A stretch of DNA of 64,000 bases from Hymenobacter monticola (GCF_022811645.1 NZ_CP094534.1:5394001-5458000); one strand, 5' to 3'. Shown: positions 17,363-28,086, counted from the first letter of the stretch. Program-made: numbers and translations. The notes: a model not told the origin generated them from the letters alone.

Positions 17363-18973
17363 TTAGCGCTCAATATGCTTCACCTTGGCCTCGTCGAGGT
17401 CAAGCTGGGCTTCCTGCTGGCGCAGCACCTCGTCGTCGTAGGAGTCGTGGTGGCGCAGGTGCTCCAGCGTCTGGCGCTGCACGTTCAGCACATCGAGCAG
17501 CACCATGTGGTACTGGCGTAGGGCGGCGCGGCCGGCGTCGTTCACTTCCAGCGAGTTGAGGGTGCGGGCGGTGAGGTTGATTTCGGTTTGCATGCGCTGC
17601 TGCAGGCGGGCAATGAGCTCGTTGGCCTCGGTTTCGGCGGGGTACTGGCGCTGCAGGTGCTTCACGGCGGCCTCGCGCATGTGCAGGCGCACACCGGCTT
17701 CCTGCTCCTCCAGGGGCATGCGGTCGTCGTTATCGGCTATTTTGGTGAAGCGGATGATGGCCGGCAGCGTGAGCCCCTGCAGCACCAGCGTGACGAGGAT
17801 GACCACGAAGGTGATGAACAGCACGAGGTTGCGCTGCGGGAATTGCAGGCCGTCGTTCGTCATCAGCGGCACCGACAGCGCCGAGGCCAGCGACACCACC
17901 CCGCGCATGCCCGCCCAGCCCAGCACCAGCGTGCCCTGCCAGCCCGGGCTTGGCTCGCTGTTGCGGATTTTCTCACTCAAAAAGCGGGGCACAAACGCCG
18001 CCGGATACATCCACAGCAGCCGGATGACGATGACCAGCCCGCTCATCAGCAACCCGTAGGAAATGGCCTGCTGCAGGGAGTATTCGCCCAGCCCGCCCAC
18101 TGCAATGGGCAGCTGCAAGCCAATAAGAATGAACACCAGCCCGTTGAGCACGAAGCTCACCGCAGCCCACACGCTGTTGGCCTGCAGGCGGGTGTTGGCA
18201 TCGAATACGCGGTGCGAGAGGTGCGAAAGCAGCAGCCCGCCGCTCACCACCGCCAGCACGCCCGAAAAGTGGAACTCCTCGGCCAGCAGGTACATCACAT
18301 AAGGCGCCATGAAGGTGAGGGCCGTGTTGATGCTGGGCGTGGTGGGCAGGTACTTGTGAATCAGAAAGAAGCCGCAAGCCACCACAATGCCCACCACCAG
18401 CCCCATGCCACTCACTACCACGAAGCTGGTGGCCGCCTCCTGCCACACAAACGTGCCCGAGAGCACCGCCAGCAGCGCAAACCGAAACACAATCAGGCTG
18501 CTGGCGTCGTTAATCAAGCTCTCCCCCTCCAGAATGGCCGTGACGCGCCGCGGCACCTTCACGCCGCGCAGCACCGAGGTGGCCGCCACCGCATCGGGGG
18601 GCGAGATGATGCCGCCCAGCAAAAAGCCCAGCCCCAGCGTGAACCCTGGAATGACGGCCTGCGCCACGTAGGCCACAATGGCCGAGGTGAACCCCACCAG
18701 CCCAAACGCGAGCAGCCCAATGGCCCGCCGCCAGCGCCAGAAGTCGTTCCACGAAGTCGTCCAGGCCGCTTCGTAGAGCAGTGGGGGCAGGAAAATCAGA
18801 AAAATGAGGTCGGGCGCGATGGCCACCCGCGGTAGGCCGGGCACGAAGCTCAGCGCCAGCCCGCCCAGCACCAGGAAAATGGGGTAGGAAATGCCCAGTT
18901 TCTGCCCCAGCATCACCAGCAGAAACACCACGAAAAGCAGACCAAGAACCAGCAGCAGGGTTTCGTGTAGCAT
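17363..18973 (-). CDS. Na+/H+ antiporter, CPA1 family
   Basis: This is a 536-residue protein with about twelve transmembrane helices in the first 400 residues. It shows CPA1 features: FLPPLLYEAA, the GGIISPPDAVAATSVL helix with the ion-binding PD pair, and LEGESLINDASS. A C-terminal cytosolic helical tail (about 430-536) follows. It exchanges cytosolic Na+ (or K+) for protons. ATG 18973 is preferred over 19033 because the extra 20 residues precede the first hydrophobic helix and look unrelated. Confidence 0.92.
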   Translation of the reverse strand: MLHETLLLVLGLLFVVFLLVMLGQKLGISYPIFLVLGGLALSFVPGLPRVAIAPDLIFLIFLPPLLYEAAWTTSWNDFWRWRRAIGLLAFGLVGFTSAIVAYVAQAVIPGFTLGLGFLLGGIISPPDAVAATSVLRGVKVPRRVTAILEGESLINDASSLIVFRFALLAVLSGTFVWQEAATSFVVVSGMGLVVGIVVACGFFLIHKYLPTTPSINTALTFMAPYVMYLLAEEFHFSGVLAVVSGGLLLSHLSHRVFDANTRLQANSVWAAVSFVLNGLVFILIGLQLPIAVGGLGEYSLQQAISYGLLMSGLVIVIRLLWMYPAAFVPRFLSEKIRNSEPSPGWQGTLVLGWAGMRGVVSLASALSVPLMTNDGLQFPQRNLVLFITFVVILVTLVLQGLTLPAIIRFTKIADNDDRMPLEEQEAGVRLHMREAAVKHLQRQYPAETEANELIARLQQRMQTEINLTARTLNSLEVNDAGRAALRQYHMVLLDVLNVQRQTLEHLRHHDSYDDEVLRQQEAQLDLDEAKVKHIER

Positions 18974-19075
18974 AGGGCAAGCAGAGGCGTATGAACGCCT
19001 CAAAGAAACATCATGCTGCGCTGCGCGCCACACGGCTTTGCTGGTTTCTGCCTTTTAGCCCCACCCGTCACACGC

Positions 19076-19246
19076 TTATTGCCACAGCTTGCGGCCCATG
19101 GTGGGGCGCCGGGGCCGGTCAAAAAACACGATGTAAAGCACCCCCAGCAGGGGCACGAGCAACAGGGCGAACAGCAGACGCAGGTGCCAGTAGTGCACCG
19201 GGCTCAGGCCCCAGACGTGGACGAGGTGATTGATGAAACGTGCCAT
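19076..19246 (-). CDS. Small single-span membrane protein (56 residues)
   Basis: This short frame starts at ATG 19246 and ends TAA at 19076. It has an amphipathic start (MARFINHLVHVWGLS), one strong transmembrane helix (about residues 22-42, LRLLFALLLVPLLGVLYIVFF) and a positive tail (DRPRRPTMGRK). That tail fits an inside-positive orientation. Codon use (GC-rich third positions) matches neighbouring genes. It lies 102 bp upstream of the antiporter gene on the same strand and may share its transcript. The family is not recognised. Confidence 0.6.
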   Translation of the reverse strand: MARFINHLVHVWGLSPVHYWHLRLLFALLLVPLLGVLYIVFFDRPRRPTMGRKLWQ

Positions 19247-19483
19247 TTATAAATATACGCATTTCTGCAATCGATTTCAATGCTTGGCGTGGGGTGTGGC
19301 GTCATTTTATTACGGCAGCTTTGGGGTGCCTATTTGGTGGCAGTAGGAGTGGCGTCAGGACCTGAATTATTTATTACCAATCAGTTCGGCCTTAGATGGA
19401 GGCATGAATTTTGAGTAAGAATTTCGGCGCTAATATTAGTCCTTAAGGCCATTGACTACCCGTTTATCATTTATCTTTTTCTT

Positions 19484-20938
19484 ATGCCCCACCTCTCCTC
19501 TCCTACTCACCTACGCCGGGCCCGCTTGCTGGCGGCGCTGGGGCTGCTACTAGCTACAGCCGGCGGGGCCCAGGCCCAAACCCCGGCCAGTTTTGCGCCA
19601 ACCAGTACGTACCCGACTGGCTTGAACACCTTCCCTTACAATGTGGCCGTGGCTGATATGAACGGCGATGGCAGGCAGGATATCGTGACGGTGAATTCCT
19701 CAGGGGGCTCCGTGGGCGTATTGCTGGGGCGGTCCGGTGGGGGCTTTGCCCCCATTAACACCTACCTGACTGGTGGCGACCTCTCCTTTGGCCTAGCGTT
19801 AGCCGACGTGAACAGCGACGGCCGACCGGACATCGTAGCAACCAATCTCCTAACCAACAATGTCGGGGTGTTGCTGGGATTCGTCGGTGGGGGATTTGCT
19901 CCCGCCAGTACGTACCTGACCGGAATTAATGCCAGCACCAGTCCAAATGGCTTGGCCGTGGCCGACGTGAACGGCGATGGCCGACCGGACATCGTGGCGG
20001 CCAACACCGGCAACGGTTCGGCGGGAGTGCTGCTAGGGCTGGCCAGCGGGGGCTTTGCTCCCTTCAGCTTTCATTTAACCAGCGCTTACCCGAAAAGCGC
20101 AGCGGTGGCCGACATGGATGGCGATGGCCGAGCAGACATTGTCACAAACCACGACGGCAGCGTCGGAATACTGCCTGGACTAGCGGGTGGGGGCTTCGGC
20201 CCGGTCAGCACCTACCCAACCATCGGCACTACCCGTCCAAATGGCTTGGCCGTGGCCGACGTGAACGGCGACGGCCGGCCGGATATCGTGACGACCAGCA
20301 CCAACCGCAACACCGTCGGGGTGTTGCTGGGTCAGGTCGGTGGGGGACTTGCCCCAATCCGCACCTACTCAACCGGGCCCGGCAGCAACCCGGATGGGGT
20401 GGCAGTGGCCGATGTGAACGGCGATGGCCGGCTCGACCTCGTGACCGCCAACGCGGGCACCGAAACGGCCGGAATATTACTGGGGCAAGCCGCCGGGGGA
20501 TTTTCGACGGCAACAACTTATGCAGCCGGCACCGGCGCCGGCTTCACGTTATACGGTGTAACCGTAGCCGATGTGAATGGCGACAGCCGACCGGATATCA
20601 TCACGGCTAACTTCGGCAGCAGCACAGTTGGGGTGCTGCTCAACACCGGCACCTTCACGCCTCTGGCTGCCACTACTGGTGCCGCAGCGGCCGAAGTTTC
20701 CCTGTTTCCCAACCCGGCGCGGGGCAGCTTTGCGGTGCAGTTACCGGCCGCTTGGGGCGCTGCAGGCGTGCAGGTGACGCTGCTGAATGCGCTGGGCCAG
20801 GTGGTGCGTCAGCACACCGCCGCGCCGCCTGTCGGGGGCCCACTTTCGTTTGCCACCACCGAATTAGCTCGGGGCGTGTACCAGTTACGGGTGCAGGCAA
20901 ATGCCTACCTAATAACTAAGCGTGTGGTGCTCGAATAA
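19484..20938 (+). CDS. VCBS/FG-GAP repeat protein with T9SS sorting domain
   Basis: This is a 484-residue protein. A signal peptide (1-32, ending GGAQAQ) precedes about seven repeats of roughly 55 residues, each with a Ca-binding loop such as ADVNGDGRPDIV, forming a probable seven-bladed propeller. Residues about 400-484 (SLFPNPARGSF, then GVYQLRV) are the T9SS type A sorting domain. It is a surface protein like the one at 8005-9873. The gene is preceded by an AT-richer 237-bp gap with a candidate promoter (TTG near 19453, TATCTTTT near 19472). Confidence 0.88.
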   Translation: MPHLSSPTHLRRARLLAALGLLLATAGGAQAQTPASFAPTSTYPTGLNTFPYNVAVADMNGDGRQDIVTVNSSGGSVGVLLGRSGGGFAPINTYLTGGDLSFGLALADVNSDGRPDIVATNLLTNNVGVLLGFVGGGFAPASTYLTGINASTSPNGLAVADVNGDGRPDIVAANTGNGSAGVLLGLASGGFAPFSFHLTSAYPKSAAVADMDGDGRADIVTNHDGSVGILPGLAGGGFGPVSTYPTIGTTRPNGLAVADVNGDGRPDIVTTSTNRNTVGVLLGQVGGGLAPIRTYSTGPGSNPDGVAVADVNGDGRLDLVTANAGTETAGILLGQAAGGFSTATTYAAGTGAGFTLYGVTVADVNGDSRPDIITANFGSSTVGVLLNTGTFTPLAATTGAAAAEVSLFPNPARGSFAVQLPAAWGAAGVQVTLLNALGQVVRQHTAAPPVGGPLSFATTELARGVYQLRVQANAYLITKRVVLE

Positions 20939-20969
20939 TCTGCGAACAGTGAGTACCCTCCACGATACA

Positions 20970-21006
20970 AAGCCCCCGCTACCGACTGGTGGCGGGGGCT
21001 TTTTTG
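20970..21006 (+). terminator. Terminator after the VCBS gene
   Basis: AGCCCCCGC pairs with GCGGGGGCT and is followed by a T-run, 32 bp after the stop at 20938. Confidence 0.8.
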
Positions 21007-21051
21007 GCACAGTCCGCAGGCAACCGGAACCGTAGCGACTCAGGCAATTGA

Positions 21052-22782
<1,731 letters not shown>

Positions 22783-22802
22783 TTGGGTTAACGAATGTTT
22801 GC

Positions 22803-22918
22803 AGACGCCTGTCATCCTGAGCGCAGCGAAGGACCTTATCACGTCAAAACGGTTTGCGGTAATTCTTTTTACCCAAGCGCGATAAGGTCTTTCGCTGCGC
22901 TCAGGATGACAGGCGTCT
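22803..22918. repeat. Inverted repeat, TGTCATCCTGAG family, copy 1
   Basis: Arms of 38 nt (AGACGCCTGTCATCCTGAG through GGACCTTATC, and the reverse complement with one change) flank a 40-nt AT-rich centre. It follows pyrG at 21 bp and could also act as terminator. A shorter relative is at 31774-31877. Confidence 0.8.
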
Positions 22919-22952
22919 TCATTTCTTATTCTTCATTTTTCATTCTTCATTA
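22918..22952. repeat. Heptamer array, TTCATTN type (5 units)
   Basis: Five consecutive 7-nt units read TTCATTT, CTTATTC, TTCATTT, TTCATTC and TTCATTA. The array directly abuts the inverted repeat at 22803-22918 and ends 49 nt before the yidC start, just upstream of its promoter box. Confidence 0.7.
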
Positions 22953-22969
22953 AGCGCAGCGTCCCGCCG

Positions 22970-22977
22970 TACCTTTG
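22970..22977 (+). promoter_or_regulatory. Promoter -7 box TACCTTTG for yidC
   Basis: TACCTTTG matches TAnnTTTG and lies 24 nt before the ATG at 23002. Confidence 0.6.
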
Positions 22978-23001
22978 CCCCTTCGCAACCTTTAACAACT
23001 G

Positions 23002-24783
23002 ATGGATAGAAATTCAGCAACCGGCCTTTTTCTGATTTCGGCCTTGCTCCTCGTGTACCTGTTCTTCTTCAGCCCGAAGAAAACGGATGAAAAAGCCGCC
23101 GGTAAAGAGCCTGCTCCCACGGCCGCGGCCAAAGCGCCCGCCGCTCCGGCCTCGGCCCTGACGCCGGAAGCCGCCCTCGACAGCACGACCGGCCCCGCCC
23201 AGGACCTGCACCTGACCAACGCTAACCTCGACGTGACGCTCTCGACGCGGGGCGGCCGGATTGCGGCCGTGCGCCTGCTGAAATACAAGACGTTCTTTGG
23301 CAAGCCCCTGGACATATTCGACGCCAAGAGCGCGCGCATGGATACAAAGTTTCGCACCGTGGACGGCAAAACCGTCCGGTTCTCGGATTTGAACTTCCAG
23401 GCGGTGCCCTCGCAAAGCACGGACGGCGGCTCGGTGCTCACCTTCACGGCGCCGGTGGGCGGCGGCAGCATCGTGCAGACCTACACGCTGCCCGCCAACA
23501 GCTTCGAGCTGAAATACGACCTGCGCCTGAACGGCCTGGACCGCACCGTGGCCCAGGAGCCGCTCACTTTCTCGTTCCTCGACGAGGTACGCCAGACCGA
23601 GCAGGACCTCAAGCAGAACCGCAACCACACCACCATCAACCACTACCTGGCCTCCGGTGACCGGGGCGAAATAGCCGAAGCCAGCGAGAAGCCCGAGGAA
23701 GTGAAGGCCAACGGCCCGGTGAAATGGGCGGCGCACAAGCACGACTTTTTCGTGGCCGGCCTCATTGCCGACCAGCAGCCTTTCACAGGCGGCGCATTCA
23801 ACTCGAATGTGAACCTGGGCGACTCCAGCACCATCAAAACGCTGAGCACCACGCTCACCATCCCGGTGGCCGAGGTGGAACAGGGCCGCGGCCAGTACCG
23901 CTTCTATTTCGGCCCGAACGCCTTCAGCACCCTGAAAGAGGTGGCGCCGGAGTTCGACCGCAACGTGTTCCTGGGCTATGGCCCGCTTCGGTGGATAAAC
24001 CGCTTCGTGGTGCTGCCGGTGTTCCACTTCCTGGAGCAGTTCATCAGCTCCTACGGCATCATCATCCTGCTGTTGGTAGTGCTCATCAAGCTGGTAACCT
24101 GGCCCTTGACGTACAAAACCTACGAGAGCCAGGCCCGCATGAAGGTGCTGAAGCCCGAGCTCGACCAGTTGAAGGAAAAGTACGGCGACGACAACACCAA
24201 GGTGCAGCAGGAAACCATGAAGCTGTACCAGGAATTCGGGGTGAGTCCGCTGAGCGGCTGCGTGCCCACGCTGCTCACCATGCCCATCCTGTTTGCCATG
24301 TTCCAGTTCTTCCCCAACGCCATTGAGCTGCGCCAGCAAAGCTTCCTGTGGGCCAAGGACCTGAGCAGCTACGACGTGTTTGTGCAGCTGCCCTTTTACA
24401 TCAAATGGTACGGCGACCACGTTTCCATGTTCACGCTGCTGATGACGGCCTCCACGCTGGTGATGACCTGGCAGAGCAACCAGATGAACACGGCCATGCA
24501 AGGCCCCATGAAGACGTATAGCTACCTGATGCCCATCATCTTCCTGTTCGTGCTGAACAGCTTTGCCTCGGGCCTCACCTGGTACTACTTCGTGTCGAAC
24601 GTCATCACCTTCGCCCAGCAGGCCATCACCCGCGGCCTGGTCGACGACACCAAAATCCGCGCGCAGCTCGAAGCCAACAAAATCAAGAACAAGGACAAGA
24701 AGCCCAGCGGCCTGCAGGGCCGCATTGCCGAAGCCATGAAAGCCGCGCAAGAGCGCGAAGCCCAGGCCAAGCGCAAGTCGTAA
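23002..24783 (+). CDS. yidC: Membrane protein insertase YidC
   Basis: This is a 593-residue protein. It has an N-terminal transmembrane helix (about 7-23), a large periplasmic beta domain (about 60-340) and the Oxa1/YidC core of hydrophobic segments from about 350 onward, with the conserved FGVSPLSGCVPTLLTMPILFA-type segment. A basic cytosolic tail follows. It inserts and folds inner-membrane proteins, alone or with SecYEG. It is a single gene, with its own promoter box upstream and a strong terminator at 24803. Confidence 0.96.
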   Translation: MDRNSATGLFLISALLLVYLFFFSPKKTDEKAAGKEPAPTAAAKAPAAPASALTPEAALDSTTGPAQDLHLTNANLDVTLSTRGGRIAAVRLLKYKTFFGKPLDIFDAKSARMDTKFRTVDGKTVRFSDLNFQAVPSQSTDGGSVLTFTAPVGGGSIVQTYTLPANSFELKYDLRLNGLDRTVAQEPLTFSFLDEVRQTEQDLKQNRNHTTINHYLASGDRGEIAEASEKPEEVKANGPVKWAAHKHDFFVAGLIADQQPFTGGAFNSNVNLGDSSTIKTLSTTLTIPVAEVEQGRGQYRFYFGPNAFSTLKEVAPEFDRNVFLGYGPLRWINRFVVLPVFHFLEQFISSYGIIILLLVVLIKLVTWPLTYKTYESQARMKVLKPELDQLKEKYGDDNTKVQQETMKLYQEFGVSPLSGCVPTLLTMPILFAMFQFFPNAIELRQQSFLWAKDLSSYDVFVQLPFYIKWYGDHVSMFTLLMTASTLVMTWQSNQMNTAMQGPMKTYSYLMPIIFLFVLNSFASGLTWYYFVSNVITFAQQAITRGLVDDTKIRAQLEANKIKNKDKKPSGLQGRIAEAMKAAQEREAQAKRKS

Positions 24784-24802
24784 TAGCTTGTCTTCTCAAT
24801 AG

Positions 24803-24852
24803 AACCGGCAGAACGCAACCGTAGGCACGGTTTTCGTTCTGCCGGTTTTTTG
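24803..24852 (+). terminator. Terminator of yidC
   Basis: AACCGGCAGAACG pairs perfectly with CGTTCTGCCGGTT and is followed by TTTTTTG. Confidence 0.85.
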
Positions 24853-24889
24853 TTTGCCTACATTCACGCCTCAACCCCTCCCCTTCGCC

Positions 24890-25399
24890 ATGCGCTCCAT
24901 TTCGCTGCTTCTGTTGCTCAGCATCTTCAGTTTCTCTGTGCCCGCCTGCGCCCAGAAGGCGACGGTGCAGAAAACCAAGACCAAAAAGGTCAGCAAAAAG
25001 GCGACGCCCACCGAAGCCGGCCCCGTGCTCACCTACGAGCGCACGCCCTGCTTTGGCACCTGCCCGGTTTACACCATGCAGGTATACGCCGATGGCCGCG
25101 TGGCCTACGAAGGCCGCCACCACGTGCCGCTGATTGGCAGAAAGGAATTCAAGCTGCCCGCTGCCGCGGTGGCCGACATGCTGCGGCAGGCCAAAGAGGC
25201 TCATTTCGAGACGTTCCAGGAGCAGTACAAGAGCGGTGTTACCGATATGCCCAGCACCATCGTGGCCATTCGCCAGCCCGATGGCACCGTCAAAAAGGTA
25301 ACGGCCGAGTCGGCGGTGCCCGAAAACGTGCAAACCTATTTCACCTACCTCACCACGCAGTTCGACCAACTGGTCCAGGCGAAGGGGCTGGAGAAATAA
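24890..25399 (+). CDS. DUF6438-domain lipoprotein
   Basis: This is a 169-residue protein. The signal peptide ends in VPAC, giving a lipobox Cys at residue 20; a Lys/Thr-rich linker follows, then a domain with the DUF6438-type motif RTPCFGTCPVY (Cys54 and Cys58). Its role is unknown; the paired cysteines suggest a disulfide or metal site in the periplasm. ATG 24890 is preferred over 24854 because it starts right at the signal peptide, and the upstream one lies just past the yidC terminator. Confidence 0.8.
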   Translation: MRSISLLLLLSIFSFSVPACAQKATVQKTKTKKVSKKATPTEAGPVLTYERTPCFGTCPVYTMQVYADGRVAYEGRHHVPLIGRKEFKLPAAAVADMLRQAKEAHFETFQEQYKSGVTDMPSTIVAIRQPDGTVKKVTAESAVPENVQTYFTYLTTQFDQLVQAKGLEK

Positions 25400-25419
25400 A
25401 GACGGCTGAATGACGCTGT

Positions 25420-25455
25420 GACAGTAGCGCGAACTACAAAGTTCGCGCTACTGTC
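25420..25455. repeat. GTAGCGCG hairpin repeat
   Basis: A perfect 15-bp stem (GACAGTAGCGCGAAC) encloses TACAAA in the gap between convergent genes. A related core, GTAGCGCGGACTTTGCAGGC, occurs at 51847. Confidence 0.75.
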
Positions 25456-25465
25456 GCTGTTCCGC

Positions 25466-26317
25466 TCACTGTTTTGCACCAGTAGCGGGCGGCGCAAACA
25501 CCGCCCGGAACGCCCGCAACGCCGCCGGGTGGTAGATGGTGGCGTGCGTTTCCTGCGGCATGTTTTCGTAGTGCCAGGTGCCCAGGCGCGCTGCCTGTGG
25601 GCGCACCATTTCCACCAGACGCCGGGTGGCGGCCGTGTCGCCGTGGATGCTGGTGGCCAAGTAAACGGCAGTGGCGGGACGATTTTTCTGCAGGTAAGTG
25701 CTGGCCTGTGCGGCCAGTTGGCCGTTGTTCCACCACAAACTGGCGTCGAAGGCGAGGTAGGTGTTGAAAAGCGTGGGCTCCAGCAGCAGGGTTTCGACCA
25801 CGAACAGACCGGCCAGCGACTCGCCCACGATGGCCGTTTCGGCCGTGGTGCGGTAGCGCTGCTTCACCTGCGGCATCAGCTCCTCGCGGATGAACTGCCG
25901 GTAGGCCGCCGAGCCGCCTACCTTGGGCGCAATTTTCTTGTCCTCGACGTTGGTGGTGGGACCGGTCAGGTCGCGGCGCCGCTGGGTGTTTTCAATGCCC
26001 ACCAGAATGAACGGCCGCATCGTGCCATTGCCCACCAATACCTGCACGAGGCCCGCCACGTGCAGGAAATCCTCCTTCAAGCCACCATCAGGCATGTATA
26101 GCACCGGCAGCCGCCGCGTAGCAGAGTCGGCGTAAGCATCGGGCAGATACACGTTGATGCGCCGGGCTTCACCCAGCGCTTTCGAAGCAACGGTAAACGT
26201 CTGGCCAATGACCAACGGCGCAGCGGCTGACACCGGTCCGGCCTTCTGGCCCTGTGCTGCACCGGTTAGCGGCAGCGCCAGAAGCAACCCTAGAATCTGA
26301 GTTCTGAAAGCATTCAT
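25466..26317 (-). CDS. Exported alpha/beta-hydrolase, esterase D/ferric enterobactin esterase-like
   Basis: This is a 283-residue protein with a signal peptide (1-22). The domain is of the putative esterase type (IroE/Fes/YbbA-like): strand RRLPVLYMPDG and the nucleophile elbow GESLAG with Ser167. A His near the C-terminus (HATIYHPA) completes the likely triad. It hydrolyses an ester in the periplasm, perhaps a siderophore or acylated sugar, but nothing nearby identifies the substrate. It is followed by the oligopeptide-binding gene on the other side (30-bp gap, same strand, upstream). Confidence 0.85.
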   Translation of the reverse strand: MNAFRTQILGLLLALPLTGAAQGQKAGPVSAAAPLVIGQTFTVASKALGEARRINVYLPDAYADSATRRLPVLYMPDGGLKEDFLHVAGLVQVLVGNGTMRPFILVGIENTQRRRDLTGPTTNVEDKKIAPKVGGSAAYRQFIREELMPQVKQRYRTTAETAIVGESLAGLFVVETLLLEPTLFNTYLAFDASLWWNNGQLAAQASTYLQKNRPATAVYLATSIHGDTAATRRLVEMVRPQAARLGTWHYENMPQETHATIYHPAALRAFRAVFAPPATGAKQ

Positions 26318-26347
26318 GGACCGTAAAATTTAGAGGCCGGAAAATAG

Positions 26348-28042
26348 CTAATCTTTGTGCACCCGCTCCAACAGCAAGGTGTTCATGGGGTTAGGCGTGA
26401 GGCCGCGCACGTTGTTTTGCGTGAGGCGCACCACTTCGTCGTAGTACAGGCTGATGACGGGCGACTCTTCCACCACAATGCGGTCCATAGCCTGGTAGAG
26501 CGCCGTGCGTTTGGCCACGTCCTGGGTGCGGCGGGCTTCGTCGTAGAGCTTGTCGTACTGCGCGTTTTTGAAGTGGGTTTTGTCGGGGCCGGCGGGGCTG
26601 AAATTGGGGCTGTAGAACAGGGCCAGGTAATTTTCGGCGTCGGGGTAGTCGCCCAGCCAGCTTTTGGCGAAGAAGGCCACCCGGCCGTTGTCCACCAGGT
26701 CCTGCTGCGCGGCCGACTGGTTGATGTCAATCTGCACCTGCACGCCCACGTCGGCCCATTGCTTTTGCAGGTACTCCCCTATCTCCTTGCGTTCCAGCAC
26801 GGTGCTCAGGCGCAGGCGCAGAGGCCGTTGCGGGCTGTAGCCGGCGGCGCGCAGCAGCTGCCGCGCCTTCTGCGGCTGGTAGGTGTAGCCAGGCACCTCT
26901 TTTTCGGAGAACGAAGGCAGGGCCTTGGGCACGAAGCCCGAGGTGCCAGGGCTGCCCACCCGGTTCAGCAGGTAGGTCAACATTTCGGGCTTGTTGAGGG
27001 CGTAATTCAGGGCCTGGCGCACGCGCTTGTCGCGCAGGGCACGGCCTTGCACGGCTTGCTCGCCGGTCAGGTTGGCCGAGTCCAGCTGAATACCCAGGTA
27101 CTCGGTATTCAGGTACGGCACCTTCTGCACCGTGAACTTGCCCTTGAAATCCTCCCGAATATTCCCATCCGGGTACATAATGAGGTCGCGCGAGCCGGCC
27201 CGGATGCCCGAAAGAAAATCCAGTTTGCCCTGCATGAAGGTCAGGAACTCGGTTTTACGGTCGGGCAGAAAGCTGATGGCCACGGCATCGAGGTAAGGCA
27301 GCGGGCGGCCCTTTTCATCGCTCCGCCAATAATCAGGGTTGCGCTCGTAGAGCAGCACATTGCCCTCGTCCCAGAGCTTGAAGCGGAACGGGCCCGTGCC
27401 CACCGGGTGTTCACGGAAGTCCTTGCCGTACTTCTCCACGGCCTCATGCGGCACCACGTAGGCATACGGCATCGTCAGAATGCCCAGAAACGGCACAAAT
27501 GGCTCCTTCAAATGGATGCGCAGCGTGGAGTCATTCGCCGCCACGAAGGCCGTGTCGCTGGGGCTGCCGTCGGGCTTCTCCAAAATCTTGCCCCGGAAAA
27601 TCCAGCCGCCGGTGCTGGCGGTGGCCGCATCCAGAATGCGTTTGAAAGAATAAACGAAGTCGGCGGCCTTCACCTCGCGGCCCTTGCCGCCGGCGAAAAC
27701 GTCGCTGTCGTGAAAGCGCACGCCGCGCCGCAGCACAAACGTATAGAGCCGGCCATCGGGCGAAATGCTGTAGCGCCGGGCCAGCGCCGGGGCCGGCAGC
27801 AGGGTCGAATCGAGTTCGACCAAGCCGTTGTAAAGCTGGTTCACGGCCCACCAGTTGGCTTGGTTGCGGGCAAAAGCAGGGTCGAGCGAGGACAGGGCCT
27901 CGGGCTGGTTGTAGCGGAATACGCGGCGCTCGTCGGCGGCCGGGCGGGTGGCGTCGTGGCAGCCGGCCAGCGTCAGCAGGCCCGCCGAAAGTCCAAACCA
28001 TTTAGCCGAAAAGCCAGCCCAACGAGCCAAAAAAGGGGCCAT
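26348..28042 (-). CDS. ABC transporter substrate-binding lipoprotein, peptide/nickel family 5
   Basis: This is a 564-residue lipoprotein (LAGC, Cys28). The family-5 pattern includes the DPAFARNQANWWAVNQLYNGLVE opening region, the GTGPFRFKLW segment, and ERNPDYWRSDEKGRPLPYLD. It captures oligopeptides or a similar ligand for an ABC importer. No permease or ATPase gene lies beside it, so it is an orphan here. It is transcribed away from parA. Confidence 0.9.
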   Translation of the reverse strand: MAPFLARWAGFSAKWFGLSAGLLTLAGCHDATRPAADERRVFRYNQPEALSSLDPAFARNQANWWAVNQLYNGLVELDSTLLPAPALARRYSISPDGRLYTFVLRRGVRFHDSDVFAGGKGREVKAADFVYSFKRILDAATASTGGWIFRGKILEKPDGSPSDTAFVAANDSTLRIHLKEPFVPFLGILTMPYAYVVPHEAVEKYGKDFREHPVGTGPFRFKLWDEGNVLLYERNPDYWRSDEKGRPLPYLDAVAISFLPDRKTEFLTFMQGKLDFLSGIRAGSRDLIMYPDGNIREDFKGKFTVQKVPYLNTEYLGIQLDSANLTGEQAVQGRALRDKRVRQALNYALNKPEMLTYLLNRVGSPGTSGFVPKALPSFSEKEVPGYTYQPQKARQLLRAAGYSPQRPLRLRLSTVLERKEIGEYLQKQWADVGVQVQIDINQSAAQQDLVDNGRVAFFAKSWLGDYPDAENYLALFYSPNFSPAGPDKTHFKNAQYDKLYDEARRTQDVAKRTALYQAMDRIVVEESPVISLYYDEVVRLTQNNVRGLTPNPMNTLLLERVHKD

Positions 28043-28060
28043 GCGAACAGGGAAAGAATG

Positions 28061-28068
28061 TATCTTTG
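28061..28068 (+). promoter_or_regulatory. Promoter -7 box TATCTTTG for parA
   Basis: TATCTTTG matches TAnnTTTG. Transcription would begin near 28075, placing the whole heptamer structure at 28087-28216 in the parA 5' leader. Confidence 0.55.
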
Positions 28069-28086
28069 TGCAATGCTACGGCAAAA

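Noticed and set aside
17588..18835. A 415-codon plus-strand frame opposite the Na+/H+ antiporter
   Set aside because: Low-complexity, His/Gln/Arg-rich shadow frame; the antiporter has clear family motifs.
24854..24889. An upstream ATG for the DUF6438 lipoprotein
   Set aside because: It would put 12 extra residues before an otherwise standard lipoprotein signal, right after the yidC terminator.
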